The notes under the pieces: model-generated
Databases searched by the model: none
The model's input: only the letters and a program-made list of their open reading frames with translations
Told to the model about the DNA's origin: nothing
Program-made: the position numbers and the translations under genes
In this document: in pieces, positions 42,728 to 51,850 of the stretch
Position numbering within the stretch: the first letter of the stretch is position 1
Layout: every line of letters begins with the position of its first letter
Source: Prevotella sp.
GTDB lineage: Bacteria > Bacteroidota > Bacteroidia > Bacteroidales > Bacteroidaceae
Length of the DNA stretch: 64,000 nucleotides
Assembly (NCBI GenBank): GCA_017410365.1
Contig: JAFQQY010000037.1
Location: forward strand, 1 to 64,000
Direction: 5' to 3'

Positions 42728-44221
42728 TTATTTATTCAGTCGCCAGGTGACGCCGTCCTTGGTGTCTTTAACTTCGAAACCGGCATCTTTGAGTTCGTCG
42801 CGAATCTTGTCGCAGGTAGCCCAATCCTTCTCGCTACGAGCCTTGGCACGCAGTTCGAGCACCATATCTACAACCTTGCCGAAAGCCTCTTCGCGGGCAT
42901 CGTTGCTGCCGCTGCCTTTCTCGGCCTTGAGTCCGAGGATGTCGAAGGCAAACAGACTCATAACCTCCTTGAGCTCTGCCAAGCACTCGGCGCAGATGGT
43001 GGCCTTGTGGTCGATGAGCTTGTTGATGACGGTACATGCCTCAAACAGATGACTGATGACCATCGGTGTGGCGAAGTCGTCGTTCATGGCATCGTAGCAC
43101 TTCTGGCGCAGAGCCTTGACAATCTTCTCTGTCTCGGCGTCGCACTTGTCAGAAACCTGTATGCGCTCCATGTCGCTGATGCCGTTGAGCAGTTTTTCCA
43201 GTCCCTTCTGACTTGCCAGCAAAGCGTCGTTAGAGAAGTCAACCGTGCCGCGGTAGTGGGCAGAGAGTATGAAGAAGCGGATGGTCATAGGACTGTAAGC
43301 CTGCTGGAGCGAAGCATGACTGCCGGTGAAGAACTCCTCAAGGGTTATGAAGTTGCCCAACGACTTGCCCATCTTCTGTCCGTTGATGGTAATCATATTG
43401 TTGTGCATCCAGTAGCGCACCATGTCGTCGCCCTGCGATGCCACTGCCTGCGCTATCTCGCACTCGTGGTGAGGGAAGACGAGGTCCATGCCACCGCCGT
43501 GGATGTCGAAGTGGTTGCCCAGATACTTGCGCCCCATGGCAGTACACTCACAGTGCCAGCCGGGGAATCCGTCGCTCCATGCACTCGGCCAGCGCATGAT
43601 ATGCTCTGGCTGTGCCTTCTTCCAGAGAGCGAAGTCGGCCTGATTGCGCTTCTCTCCCACGCCGTCGAGCTCACGACTGGCATCCTTGATGTTCTCCAGA
43701 GTGCGACCGCTCAGTTTGCCGTACTTATGCTTCTTGTTGTAAGCCTCTATGTCGAAGTAGATGCTGCCGTTTGACTCGTAGGCGAAGCCGTTGTCGAGAA
43801 TCTGCTGCACCAGCTGCTGCTGTTCGATGATATGGCCAGTGGCATGCGGTTCGATGCTTGGCGGCAGTACGTTGAGCGCCTCCATGGCCTGATGGTAGCG
43901 GTTGGTATAGTGCTGTGCTATCTCCATCGGCTCGAGCTGTTCCAGTCGTGCCTTCTTTGCTATCTTGTCGTCGCCGTCGTCGGCATCGTGCTCGAGGTGG
44001 CCCACATCGGTGATATTGCGCACATAGCGCACCTTATAGCCAAGGTGCTTCAGATATCGGAACACGAGGTCGAACGTGATGGCCGGGCGTGCATGACCCA
44101 GATGCGGGTCGCCATAGACGGTCGGTCCGCAGACATACATACCCACGTTTGGGGCATGGATAGGTTCAAAACGTTCTTTCTGTCGTGTCAGTGTATTGTA
44201 AATCAGCAATGTCTGTTTCAT
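42728..44221 (-). CDS. cysS: cysteinyl-tRNA synthetase
   Basis: A 497-residue class I synthetase. HIGH motif HLGH at 40-43 next to the zinc ligand C31 ([11 protein letters not shown]), further zinc ligands in WHCEC, and KMGKSLGN as the KMSKS motif near 290. Codon use is noticeably more GC-rich than in the surrounding genes. The start codon directly follows a tandem repeat, so no ribosome-binding site is visible. It heads a run of closely packed minus-strand genes down to 33019. Confidence 0.97.
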   Translation of the reverse strand: MKQTLLIYNTLTRQKERFEPIHAPNVGMYVCGPTVYGDPHLGHARPAITFDLVFRYLKHLGYKVRYVRNITDVGHLEHDADDGDDKIAKKARLEQLEPMEIAQHYTNRYHQAMEALNVLPPSIEPHATGHIIEQQQLVQQILDNGFAYESNGSIYFDIEAYNKKHKYGKLSGRTLENIKDASRELDGVGEKRNQADFALWKKAQPEHIMRWPSAWSDGFPGWHCECTAMGRKYLGNHFDIHGGGMDLVFPHHECEIAQAVASQGDDMVRYWMHNNMITINGQKMGKSLGNFITLEEFFTGSHASLQQAYSPMTIRFFILSAHYRGTVDFSNDALLASQKGLEKLLNGISDMERIQVSDKCDAETEKIVKALRQKCYDAMNDDFATPMVISHLFEACTVINKLIDHKATICAECLAELKEVMSLFAFDILGLKAEKGSGSNDAREEAFGKVVDMVLELRAKARSEKDWATCDKIRDELKDAGFEVKDTKDGVTWRLNK

Positions 44222-44223
44222 AT

Positions 44224-44292
44224 TGAGTTTATGAGTTTTTGAGTTTGTAAGTTTATAAGTTTATGAGTTTATGAGTTTGAGTTGACAAGTTA
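44224..44292. repeat. gap-filling AGTTTATGAG words in the cysS leader
   Basis: Six or seven copies of a 10-nt word (AGTTTATGAG, AGTTTGTAAG, AGTTTATAAG) start two bases from the cysS ATG and fill the start-proximal half of its transcribed leader. The same family occurs between susC and susD. Confidence 0.85.
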
Positions 44293-44365
44293 TTTGCACT
44301 TGAAGCAATGCCTTCTCTACTTAAAATTCTTGTATTCACTCTCTCTTCTTTCTTATTTTATTCTG

Positions 44366-44396
44366 CAAAAGTACAACAAATAAGGCGAAACACAAA
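44366..44396 (-). promoter_or_regulatory. cysS promoter
   Basis: On the minus strand: TTTG (44396-44393), 19 bases, TACTTTTG (44373-44366). Start near 44360; leader about 140 nt. Confidence 0.75.
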
Positions 44397-44414
44397 AAAG
44401 TTTCCGTCATTTGT

Positions 44415-44445
44415 TTTGCGCTCCCATTGATTTTCAGTAACTTTG
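44415..44445 (+). promoter_or_regulatory. promoter of the CoA-transferase gene
   Basis: TTTG (44415-44418), 19 bases, TAACTTTG (44438-44445), divergent from the cysS promoter. Because it lies downstream of the in-frame ATG at 44427, it excludes that ATG as a start. Confidence 0.78.
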
Positions 44446-44483
44446 CATCCGTTTTATTATCGACAAATCTAAATTACAAAGAT

Positions 44484-45989
44484 ATGGCTTACAAGAGAAT
44501 TACCGCTGCCGAAGGTGCGGCGTTGATTAAACATGGTGAGAATATCGCACTTAGCGGATTCACACCATCAGGTGCAGCTAAGGCTGTAACAAAGGAGTTG
44601 GCAAAGATTGCAGTGGCTGAGCATGAGGCTGGCCGCGAGTTCCAGGTGGGCATCTTCACAGGTGCTTCTACAGGACAGAGCACAGACGGTGACCTGGCAA
44701 ACGCTCAGGCTATACGCTACCGTGCACCTTATACCACGAATCCCGACTTCCGCAAGCATGTGAACATGGGCGAGATTGCCTACAACGACATACACCTGAG
44801 CCAGATGGCACAGGAACTGCGCTATGGTTTTATGGGTGAGGTTGACTGGGCTATCCTCGAAGTGTGCGACCTGGAGGAAGGCGAGACAACATGCAAGGCT
44901 TACCTGACATCGGCTGGCGGTATCAGTCCTACAGCTGCCCGTCTGGCAAAGCGCGTGATTCTGGAGCACAACACATTCCATAGTCCTGACGCAAAGTATC
45001 TGCATGACGTTTATGAACTGCAAGACCCTCCTTACCGTCAGGCCATTCCACTGGTGAACGTAAGCGACCGCATCGGCAAGCCTTACGTTGAGATTGACGC
45101 AAGCAAGATTGTGGGTGTGGTAGAGTGCCATATCCCTGATGAGGCACGCGCATTCAAGGACCTTGACCCAGTGACAGAGCAGATTGGCAACAACGTGGCC
45201 GAGTTCCTCGTGGCCGACATGCACCGCGGCATCATTCCGCAGTCGTTCCTCCCTCTGCAGAGTGGTGTGGGTTCAACAGCCAACGCCATACTGGCTGCCT
45301 TGGGACAGAACAAGAGTGTGCCCGACTTCAACATCTACACTGAGGTGCTGCAGGACGCTGTTGTAGAGATGATGCTTGAGGGTCGTGTTAAGGATGCCTC
45401 TACCTGCTCGCTCACCGTTACCAACGAGAGCCTGATGAAGGTATATGGCAACATCGACTATTTCAAGAACCACCTGACACTGCGCCAGAGCGAGATTTCA
45501 AACCATCCGGAGATTATCCGCCGACTGGGTGTCATCGCCATCAACACGGCTCTGGAGGTAGATATCTACGGTAATGCTAACTCAACACATATCAGCGGTA
45601 CGAAGATGATGAACGGTATCGGCGGTTCTGGCGACTTCGAGCGCAACGCCTATATCTCTATCTTCACCTGTCCGTCAGTGGCTAAGGGCGGCATGATAAG
45701 CTCTATCGTTCCGATGGTGAGCCACCACGACCACACTGAGCACGACGTGAACATCATCGTGACAGAGCAGGGTGTGGCCGACCTGAGAGGAAAGAGTCCG
45801 ATACAGCGCGCACAGTGTATCATCGAGAACTGTGCTCATCCTGACTACAAGCAGTTGCTTTGGGATTACCTGAAGATTGCAAAGGGCGGTCATACCAAGC
45901 ACTATCTGCCAGCAGCTTTCGCAATGCACGACACACTGGCTCGCAAGGGCGACATGCACCTGACGGATTATGCAGAGTATTTGAAGTAA
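44484..45989 (+). CDS. acetyl-CoA hydrolase/transferase family, probable succinate:acyl-CoA transferase
   Basis: A 501-residue cytoplasmic enzyme. Start chosen at 44484 (MAYKRITAAEGAALIKHG) because the promoter lies between it and an earlier in-frame ATG. GFTPSGAAKAV (N-terminal CoA region), FTGASTGQSTDG, PLQSGVGSTANAIL, and GIGGSGDFERNAYIS are conserved in the class I CoA-transferases of the Cat1/AarC group. In Bacteroidota these move CoA between succinyl-CoA, acetate or propionate during succinate-propionate fermentation. The stop codon is immediately followed by a repeat and a strong terminator. Confidence 0.92.
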   Translation: MAYKRITAAEGAALIKHGENIALSGFTPSGAAKAVTKELAKIAVAEHEAGREFQVGIFTGASTGQSTDGDLANAQAIRYRAPYTTNPDFRKHVNMGEIAYNDIHLSQMAQELRYGFMGEVDWAILEVCDLEEGETTCKAYLTSAGGISPTAARLAKRVILEHNTFHSPDAKYLHDVYELQDPPYRQAIPLVNVSDRIGKPYVEIDASKIVGVVECHIPDEARAFKDLDPVTEQIGNNVAEFLVADMHRGIIPQSFLPLQSGVGSTANAILAALGQNKSVPDFNIYTEVLQDAVVEMMLEGRVKDASTCSLTVTNESLMKVYGNIDYFKNHLTLRQSEISNHPEIIRRLGVIAINTALEVDIYGNANSTHISGTKMMNGIGGSGDFERNAYISIFTCPSVAKGGMISSIVPMVSHHDHTEHDVNIIVTEQGVADLRGKSPIQRAQCIIENCAHPDYKQLLWDYLKIAKGGHTKHYLPAAFAMHDTLARKGDMHLTDYAEYLK

Positions 45990-46047
45990 TGAGGCTTATA
46001 AGGCCAATGGGACCTATAGGGCTTATAAGGCCAATGAGACTTATGGG
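45990..46047. repeat. gap-filling GGCTTATAAGGCCAATGGGA words
   Basis: Six or so degenerate copies of the 9-nt words of the 9468-9584 family start one base after the CoA-transferase stop and run to the terminator palindrome, leaving no unassigned sequence. Confidence 0.85.
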
Positions 46048-46049
46048 TC

Positions 46050-46089
46050 ATGATAAAAAAAGAGGCGATATCGCCTCTTTTTTTATCAT
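46050..46089. terminator. perfect 40-nt palindromic bidirectional terminator
   Basis: Twenty bases on each side are exact inverse copies (core GAGGCGATATCGCCTC flanked by seven A and seven T). It can stop transcription from both convergent genes, and the stop codon of the CotH gene (46086-46088) lies inside it. Confidence 0.92.
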
Positions 46090-49000
46090 CTTACAATAAT
46101 CTTTTGCTTGAACACGTTGCCGTGGTTGTCGTGCAGATGGATGATGTAGATGCCACTGCTGATTCCGCTGACCGGAATGGTTGCCTGACCGCCGATGAGA
46201 ACGGTTGAGGTGGTGAGGACATTCTGTCCTGTGGCGGCATAGAGACTGAAGGCTACGCGTGCCGACTCTTCACCCATGATGGTGAGCTGACCGTTGCGAT
46301 AGGTGGCGTAGAGGTTAGTGCCCTCAGGCTTCCTTATCTGCTCGATGCCACTTGGCAGTTCGCTCTCTATCAGGAACTCGGCATAGCTGCTGATGCGGTT
46401 GCTGGCACCGATGGTAGGCAGATTCATTACATACACGTCGTTGCCGCCGTCAGGATAGAGCCCCACGGTAACATTGTCGGCATGCTGAGGATAGAAGAGA
46501 GTGTCGCGCCATGCCTCGTCGGCAGAGGTGAGCATCACGCTGCCGCCCTCATCGTCGAGCTTGAACTGCGTGTGCAGCTGTGCCACCGGTTCGAGCTTGT
46601 CGGCCCATATCACGAGATAGCCGTGGGCTGGTATGACGGTATTGATGCCCTCGATAGAAGGAATCTGGTACTTGCGAGGGTTGTCAATCTTGTCGGTGAG
46701 ATACATGCCAGCCACATCGACAGCCTTAGATGTGGTGTTGTAAAGCTCTATCCAGTCGTTCTTCTTGAAATATGTAGCGTTGACATAGATGCCATTGTCA
46801 GAACTTATCTCGTTGATGCGCACAGGAACGGCATTGACTGCTGTCTGCTCGGCATCGCTCATCTCCTCAAATACAGCCATGAGTTGCAAGCTGTTTGCCT
46901 CTGGCAGCTTCATCTCCTTGTCGGTGCTGATGAAGTTGTTGCTGTTTGACATTGAGGCGATGGTGAGTTCGGCATCGAAATAGATGTCGGTAGAAGTGCC
47001 GTTATTGTTGTGTACCTCAACGGCGATGATATTCTCACCCTTCTTGAACAGCGAAGCCGAGAGCTGTATGCTGCCGTTATCTGGATTGCCGTTGGCATAG
47101 GTAGAGGCAAAGCTGTTGTAGGTGACGTTGCCGTCAGGCATCTGATAGCGTGCTGCCTCCTTGCCGTTGACATAGACAATCATTCCGTCGTCGATGGTAT
47201 AGTTGAGCATGATGACGGCATTGCTCTCAGGCTGGTAGTTGAGCGTGAACGACTTGCGGAAATAGTATGTCGGACGCTTGTTGCCGGCATCGCTTCCGTA
47301 GTCGAGGAACGTCTGATAGCCACGACCGTTGCTTGCGTCACTGGTGAAGTAGCCAAGCGGTGCATAGCCTGTGGTCCATCCGTTGCCCGTCTGCCAGTTC
47401 TCGCCATCGAGCGAACCCTTGTCATAATACTGCCATTCGCTGCCCTTGCTGAATAGTGCCACTGCCTCGCCGCTGTTGTTGGTCCATCCAGCAAAGCGGT
47501 AGCCGGCAGGAGCCTCGGCGCGCAGTGTGATGTCGCCGAAGAGTGTACCGCTGAACTTGCCCGTAGGCACAGGCAGGTTGTTGACCAGCAAACGAGCCTC
47601 TGGCAGGTTGCTTGACAGACTTACGCTGTGCTGTTTTACGCCAGAGAGCTGCATGCGCCTGTAGTTGGCCAGACTGTTTATCATTGTCTGCTGGCGATTT
47701 CTAAGATTGTTCTTCAGACTGTTGGCAGTGCCCCAAGGCGACTTGCCTTCGTATGAAAGCACGCGCTCGGTATAAGTAGCCATAGAGTCGATGATGGCAT
47801 TGCAGCGCTGCGGTTCGAACACGCTGCCCGTAACGAGGCAGTAGGTGTCGATGAACTGCTTGCGGAACTGCTCGTTCTGCAGCATGTTGAGGAAGATGGT
47901 TACCCACTTTATCTCGCCCGTTATGCGCTCGCCGGTGTCATAGATGAGATCGAACACATGGTTATACTGCTTATACTCGAAGGTGTTGAAGACATCGGTG
48001 GTGGCAAAGGTGCCGTCGAGGTCGAAGAGCACAAAGCGGAACTTGCCGCCCTCCTTTCTCGGCTTGAAGCCCTTGATATTGTTCTGCGGCCAGTCGGTAC
48101 CGCCGAGGTAGAACTCAACGGCCATGTAGTTGATATACTCGTCGATGTCAACCATCTGGCGTATCTGCTCGTAGGTAGAGGCATCGGCAGCGTTGGCAGA
48201 GAGGTTGTACCACTGCATGAAGCTCTCGTCGGTACCGCACTTCTGCACGTAGTTGGAGTCGGGCGACATCTCAAACTGGTCTATCTCATCGTCGTCGAGG
48301 GCATAGTTGGCCTCTACGAAATGCTTGTTGTTAGGTTCGCGTATGTTGAGCATGCCCTTATACTCGCCGTTGATGAAGTGGGCAACGGGCTGGCACTCCT
48401 GTCCGTCCATGTCGATGCCCGAACTGTGGACGATGGTCTGCAGTGCAGGGTCCTTGATGCGGCAGTCGGTATCGTTGCCGCCGTTGCGTATCTGCAGAGT
48501 CTTGTGCTTGAGGTATGTCTTGTTAGGGAATATCTGATAAGGCAGGTAGTTTTCGCCCTCGTAAATCTTGTTGGCCTTTATCTTGAATGAATGAGGAGTC
48601 CAGGCGCGGCTCCATCCGCCGCACATCTCCATGTTGGCCTCCTGGTTGATGACCATCTGCCCGTCGGTGGTGATATACTCGAAGTTTACAGGGCGGTCCC
48701 AATCCATGTTCCAGTTGCAAGGCGATGCCTGTCCGTTGCCGGTGCGTCCGTTGACACCCTTGATGTAGATGCCAAGACTGTCGTCGTAGAGGTTCTTGCG
48801 TTCGGTAACGACAGAGATTACCGGCATGTTGAAGGTGCGGTCCTCCTTGATATAAGAACGTGTTACCACGCGACTGGGCAGATAACCGTCCTGGAAGAGG
48901 CGGAAACGGTAGGTGGTGGTGCCGATGACGTTGAACACTCCATCGGTGCTGGTGCGACCGTTGGTGAGTGTAGGTGTGGAACCGTCGGCAGTGAAGCGAA

Positions 49001-50414
49001 GAGTGGTTCCGGCAGGAATGTCAACCTTCACCGTGAAAGGAGAGGTGAAGAGGCAGGCGTCGGTGTCAACCACAGGAGCATCGAGGCGGGCATAGGTAAA
49101 CGTGCTGCCATTGTTGCTCTTGCCCGGTGTCGGGGTAGCGGTAACGCCCCATGCACTGCCGCCATCGGTCTGGCGGGCATACGATGTGCGCGTTACGGCT
49201 TCGGGATAACTCTGGAATGCCAATACCTCGCCCTTCTCATTACTTATATATATAGCACCGCCGTCGTAGTCGAGCTTTGAGTCAATCTGCGTGGGGGCGT
49301 ACTTGCTGTAGTGGTCGAACCAGATAACCTTGAAACCATTGGTCGGTACGGACCCCATGCGATAATCGAGCTTGTGCTGCTTCAGGTTGTTGGCATCGTC
49401 GCTGATGTAGAGTCCCTGAAGAGTGATGCTCTGACTGGTGGGGTTGTAGAGTTCTATCCACGAACCATAGTTGAACGACGGGTCAACGAACATGTCGATA
49501 TTTGCAGCCTGCAACTCGTTGATGATGAGCGAACCGGCTGTTGCCTCGTTCTTCGTCACCGTTACGGCACAGGTGGCTTTCACGCCGCTGCCGTCGTTGG
49601 CCGTGACAGTGATGGTGGCACTGCCTGTGGCTACTGCCGTGAGCATGCCCTTTTCATCTACCTGTACCACAGAGGCATTTGACGACGACCATGTTAATTT
49701 CTGGTTGAGTGCGTTAGATGGCGAGATGGTGGCCTTGAGCTGACTCTTGTCACCCACGCCAATTGTGAGGGAGGCAGAGGAGAGCTTTATCGACGATACC
49801 TTTACGTTGGTGCCGTAGTACTCCAGGCGAAAGTTGTCCATCATTATCCAGTTGCCATAGCGGTCGTTCTCTGGGCACTTGATGCCAAGGCGCAGTTCAC
49901 CGGTTGCCGGCATATTGAACTCTATCTGGTTCTCGTAGCTGCCTTCGGCAAACATGGCCGAACCGCTCTGCATGCCGTTAGGGTAGTAACGACGGTCGGG
50001 CGAGCGCCAGCTGCCACCATAATCATAATTGGTATAGCTGGTGTAGATACTGGAAACGAGTTGTTCTGTCTGGTTGGCATAGATGAAAGCCTTGAGCTGT
50101 TCGCTGTTGCTTTGGTATTCGGCATAAGACGTATCGTGGTCGCCGGAGCGGTAGAACGCCTGTACCTTCAGGCGGTATTTGCCTGCCGGCACCTGTATGA
50201 TCTGCCAGATATCGAACGTGCCGTTCCAGAACTCAAACGTTTCGTAGTTGGCCGTCTGACTTCCAGCATTGCTCTGCCATGTCCAACCGGTGGTTGAATT
50301 GCCGTTGAAACTTGGATTGGTAAGGTAGATATCGGTGATGTCAATCCATTGTTGTGCCGAAACAGCCTTACATGTTATTATCAGAAATGCAGTTAGTAAA
50401 GTTCTTAGTCTCAT
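46086..50414 (-). CDS. very large secreted CotH/lamin-tail multidomain protein
   Basis: A 1442-residue exported protein. Signal peptide 1-20; a beta-sandwich, probably carbohydrate-binding (~25-205); a Big_2-type Ig-like domain (~208-285; KSQLKATISPSNALNQKLTW); a lamin-tail domain (~290-420; INELQAANIDMFVDPSFNYG); a chitobiase-type domain (~440-520); the CotH kinase-like domain (~535-900; FVLFDLDGTFATTDVF); further beta-sandwiches; a second lamin-tail domain (~1205-1330); and a type IX secretion-type tail (~1365-1442, ending FKQKIIVR). CotH of Bacillus phosphorylates spore coat proteins; the role of secreted Bacteroidota relatives is unknown. Codon use is more GC-rich than the pectin locus. 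Confidence 0.85.
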   Translation of the reverse strand: MRLRTLLTAFLIITCKAVSAQQWIDITDIYLTNPSFNGNSTTGWTWQSNAGSQTANYETFEFWNGTFDIWQIIQVPAGKYRLKVQAFYRSGDHDTSYAEYQSNSEQLKAFIYANQTEQLVSSIYTSYTNYDYGGSWRSPDRRYYPNGMQSGSAMFAEGSYENQIEFNMPATGELRLGIKCPENDRYGNWIMMDNFRLEYYGTNVKVSSIKLSSASLTIGVGDKSQLKATISPSNALNQKLTWSSSNASVVQVDEKGMLTAVATGSATITVTANDGSGVKATCAVTVTKNEATAGSLIINELQAANIDMFVDPSFNYGSWIELYNPTSQSITLQGLYISDDANNLKQHKLDYRMGSVPTNGFKVIWFDHYSKYAPTQIDSKLDYDGGAIYISNEKGEVLAFQSYPEAVTRTSYARQTDGGSAWGVTATPTPGKSNNGSTFTYARLDAPVVDTDACLFTSPFTVKVDIPAGTTLRFTADGSTPTLTNGRTSTDGVFNVIGTTTYRFRLFQDGYLPSRVVTRSYIKEDRTFNMPVISVVTERKNLYDDSLGIYIKGVNGRTGNGQASPCNWNMDWDRPVNFEYITTDGQMVINQEANMEMCGGWSRAWTPHSFKIKANKIYEGENYLPYQIFPNKTYLKHKTLQIRNGGNDTDCRIKDPALQTIVHSSGIDMDGQECQPVAHFINGEYKGMLNIREPNNKHFVEANYALDDDEIDQFEMSPDSNYVQKCGTDESFMQWYNLSANAADASTYEQIRQMVDIDEYINYMAVEFYLGGTDWPQNNIKGFKPRKEGGKFRFVLFDLDGTFATTDVFNTFEYKQYNHVFDLIYDTGERITGEIKWVTIFLNMLQNEQFRKQFIDTYCLVTGSVFEPQRCNAIIDSMATYTERVLSYEGKSPWGTANSLKNNLRNRQQTMINSLANYRRMQLSGVKQHSVSLSSNLPEARLLVNNLPVPTGKFSGTLFGDITLRAEAPAGYRFAGWTNNSGEAVALFSKGSEWQYYDKGSLDGENWQTGNGWTTGYAPLGYFTSDASNGRGYQTFLDYGSDAGNKRPTYYFRKSFTLNYQPESNAVIMLNYTIDDGMIVYVNGKEAARYQMPDGNVTYNSFASTYANGNPDNGSIQLSASLFKKGENIIAVEVHNNNGTSTDIYFDAELTIASMSNSNNFISTDKEMKLPEANSLQLMAVFEEMSDAEQTAVNAVPVRINEISSDNGIYVNATYFKKNDWIELYNTTSKAVDVAGMYLTDKIDNPRKYQIPSIEGINTVIPAHGYLVIWADKLEPVAQLHTQFKLDDEGGSVMLTSADEAWRDTLFYPQHADNVTVGLYPDGGNDVYVMNLPTIGASNRISSYAEFLIESELPSGIEQIRKPEGTNLYATYRNGQLTIMGEESARVAFSLYAATGQNVLTTSTVLIGGQATIPVSGISSGIYIIHLHDNHGNVFKQKIIVR

Positions 50415-50532
50415 GGATTATAGTTATTTTTATTCCGCAAAGATATTAAATTTTATTATAATAAATGGCAAATGGTTGGCTTTTTTAAATAAAATAAAGA
50501 AAATGGAGGGGATGAAGGTTGGTTATGGGCAT

Positions 50533-50558
50533 GAAAAAAGGCATCCGTGAGGATGCCT
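50533..50558 (-). terminator. terminator of the sigma-factor operon
   Basis: AGGCATCC and GGATGCCT pair perfectly over a GTGA/TCAC loop, followed on the minus strand by TTTTTT. It lies 9 bases after the stop of the 190-residue protein gene. Confidence 0.9.
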
Positions 50559-50566
50559 GGGGAGGT

Positions 50567-51139
50567 CTATTCCTTCACCTCCTCTATTCTCTCCAATATC
50601 TCCTTGTACTTGCGTTGGGTCTTAAAATGTATATTCAGACCTATACCTCCGCCAATAAGTCCGCCTATGATAGCTGGTATGAAAATGTAATAGTTGCCAT
50701 ACTTCTCATACAATTCGTAGAAGAACCATCCAAGCCATAGTATCAGGAAAGGAATGCCCTGCAACATCCAGTTGCCGTCGCGCTTCTTTGCCTTAACCAC
50801 AGTGGTTGCCACTTGCAGTAGGTCGCCCTGCATCAGATGCTTGTCGCGCAATGGTCGTCCGCACCATACGGTATATCCCACACAATACAATAATAACAGT
50901 TCTGTTGCTAATCCAAATGGTGTTGACATGCCTATAAACTTGAAAGTCCACCAACAGTAAGGAACAGCCACGAACAACGTGAAAATGATTGTCCATGTAT
51001 ATCTGCGGTTTATCCAGTTTACACGCTCGCTCATGGCTTTGCGCAGCAGTCGGTCGTTGATGATTGTCTGTGACTCGAGTTTATTTTTCAGTATCGCCAT
51101 CTGTTGGCGCATTTCTTCTAAATCTTTGTAGGTTTCCAT
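50567..51139 (-). CDS. membrane protein cotranscribed with an ECF sigma factor
   Basis: A 190-residue protein: an N-terminal coiled coil (~5-40), four hydrophobic segments (about 48-66, 74-92, 124-141 and 147-166) and a charged C-terminal helix. It lies 67 nt downstream of the second ECF sigma gene and shares its terminator. By position it could be the membrane anti-sigma partner, but I see no known anti-sigma domain. Confidence 0.75.
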   Translation of the reverse strand: METYKDLEEMRQQMAILKNKLESQTIINDRLLRKAMSERVNWINRRYTWTIIFTLFVAVPYCWWTFKFIGMSTPFGLATELLLLYCVGYTVWCGRPLRDKHLMQGDLLQVATTVVKAKKRDGNWMLQGIPFLILWLGWFFYELYEKYGNYYIFIPAIIGGLIGGGIGLNIHFKTQRKYKEILERIEEVKE

Positions 51140-51159
51140 AATTTTTTTGTTTTTGATTT

Positions 51160-51200
51160 ACTAGATGGGCTAGATTTTCTAGATGTTCTAATCTTTCTAG
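51160..51200. repeat. gap-filling CTAGATTTTCTAGATGTT words
   Basis: Four copies of a word built on CTAGA/CTAAT with ~10-nt spacing lie between the sigma gene and the membrane protein gene. Confidence 0.65.
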
Positions 51201-51206
51201 TTTTTT

Positions 51207-51698
51207 TTAATCCATTTTCTTAAGTTCCTCTTTAATTCTAAAGAGTCGCACTGAGACATTTTTGGCGGTGATGCCAACCACGGCACCTATCTCATCGTAG
51301 CTCATGTTCTCAAGCCACAGCAGTACGATGGCGCGGTCGAACGGTTTCAGGCGGTTGATGCGCCGGCGCAACATATCTACCTGCTTAGTATCGCTGTCAC
51401 TGTCGCTGAACAGGTTGATGTCCATACTAAGTTCCGTCTTACTGCGTCGCTTATTCTTGCGGTCGATGGAGATACATGTGTTCAGCGCCACACGATATAT
51501 CCATGTCTTCAAGTCACTGCGACCTTGGAAACCGTCGAATCCTTTCCAAAGGTTGATCAGTACCTCTTGGAACAGGTCGGCCACTTCGTCGGCATCCTTT
51601 GAGAACATATAGCAGACGGTGTAGATTGTCGATTTGTTGTCTCTCACAATCTGCTCGAACTGTTCGTTGGGTGTTGTCCCCTTGCTTCTCTCGTTCAT
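51207..51698 (-). CDS. ECF RNA polymerase sigma-70 factor
   Basis: A 163-residue sigma factor. Region 2: ADEVADLFQEVLINLWKGFD and FQGRSDLKTWIYRVALNTCI; region 4: RLKPFDRAIVLLWLENMSYD with IGAVVGITAKNVSVRLFRIK as the helix-turn-helix. A possible -7 element TAGTTTTG (minus strand, 51749-51742) lies 44 nt upstream. The regulon is unknown; the only linked gene is the membrane protein downstream. Confidence 0.93.
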   Translation of the reverse strand: MNERSKGTTPNEQFEQIVRDNKSTIYTVCYMFSKDADEVADLFQEVLINLWKGFDGFQGRSDLKTWIYRVALNTCISIDRKNKRRSKTELSMDINLFSDSDSDTKQVDMLRRRINRLKPFDRAIVLLWLENMSYDEIGAVVGITAKNVSVRLFRIKEELKKMD

Positions 51699-51835
51699 TA
51701 ATTTCTATTGTTTTATTATTTCTTTCACTTCATTAGACGTACAAAACTATAAAAAACTACGTGATTATGATAAAAAAATGAGAAAAAGTAAAAAACCTCA
51801 TGATGTTAGTAGTCTTATAACCTCAAAATTTTATG

Positions 51836-51843
51836 TATCTTTG
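51836..51843 (+). promoter_or_regulatory. -7 element directly before the cysteine peptidase start
   Basis: TATCTTTG ends 7 bases before the ATG at 51851, so the transcript should begin at or within a base or two of the start codon. It also rules out the earlier in-frame ATG at 51833. No clear -33 element. Confidence 0.5.
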
Positions 51844-51850
51844 CAGTCAC

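Noticed and set aside
42506..43774. 422-codon open frame on the plus strand
   Set aside because: It lies antisense to the start of the U32 gene and most of cysS, both certain genes. Its length comes from their codon bias, and its product has no recognisable domain.
44427..44483. 19-codon N-terminal extension of the CoA-transferase
   Set aside because: The promoter -7 element lies at 44438-44445, inside the extension, and family proteins start at the later methionine.
48591..49280. 229-codon and similar plus-strand frames over the CotH gene
   Set aside because: They are antisense to a coherent multidomain protein and have no start signals or domain.
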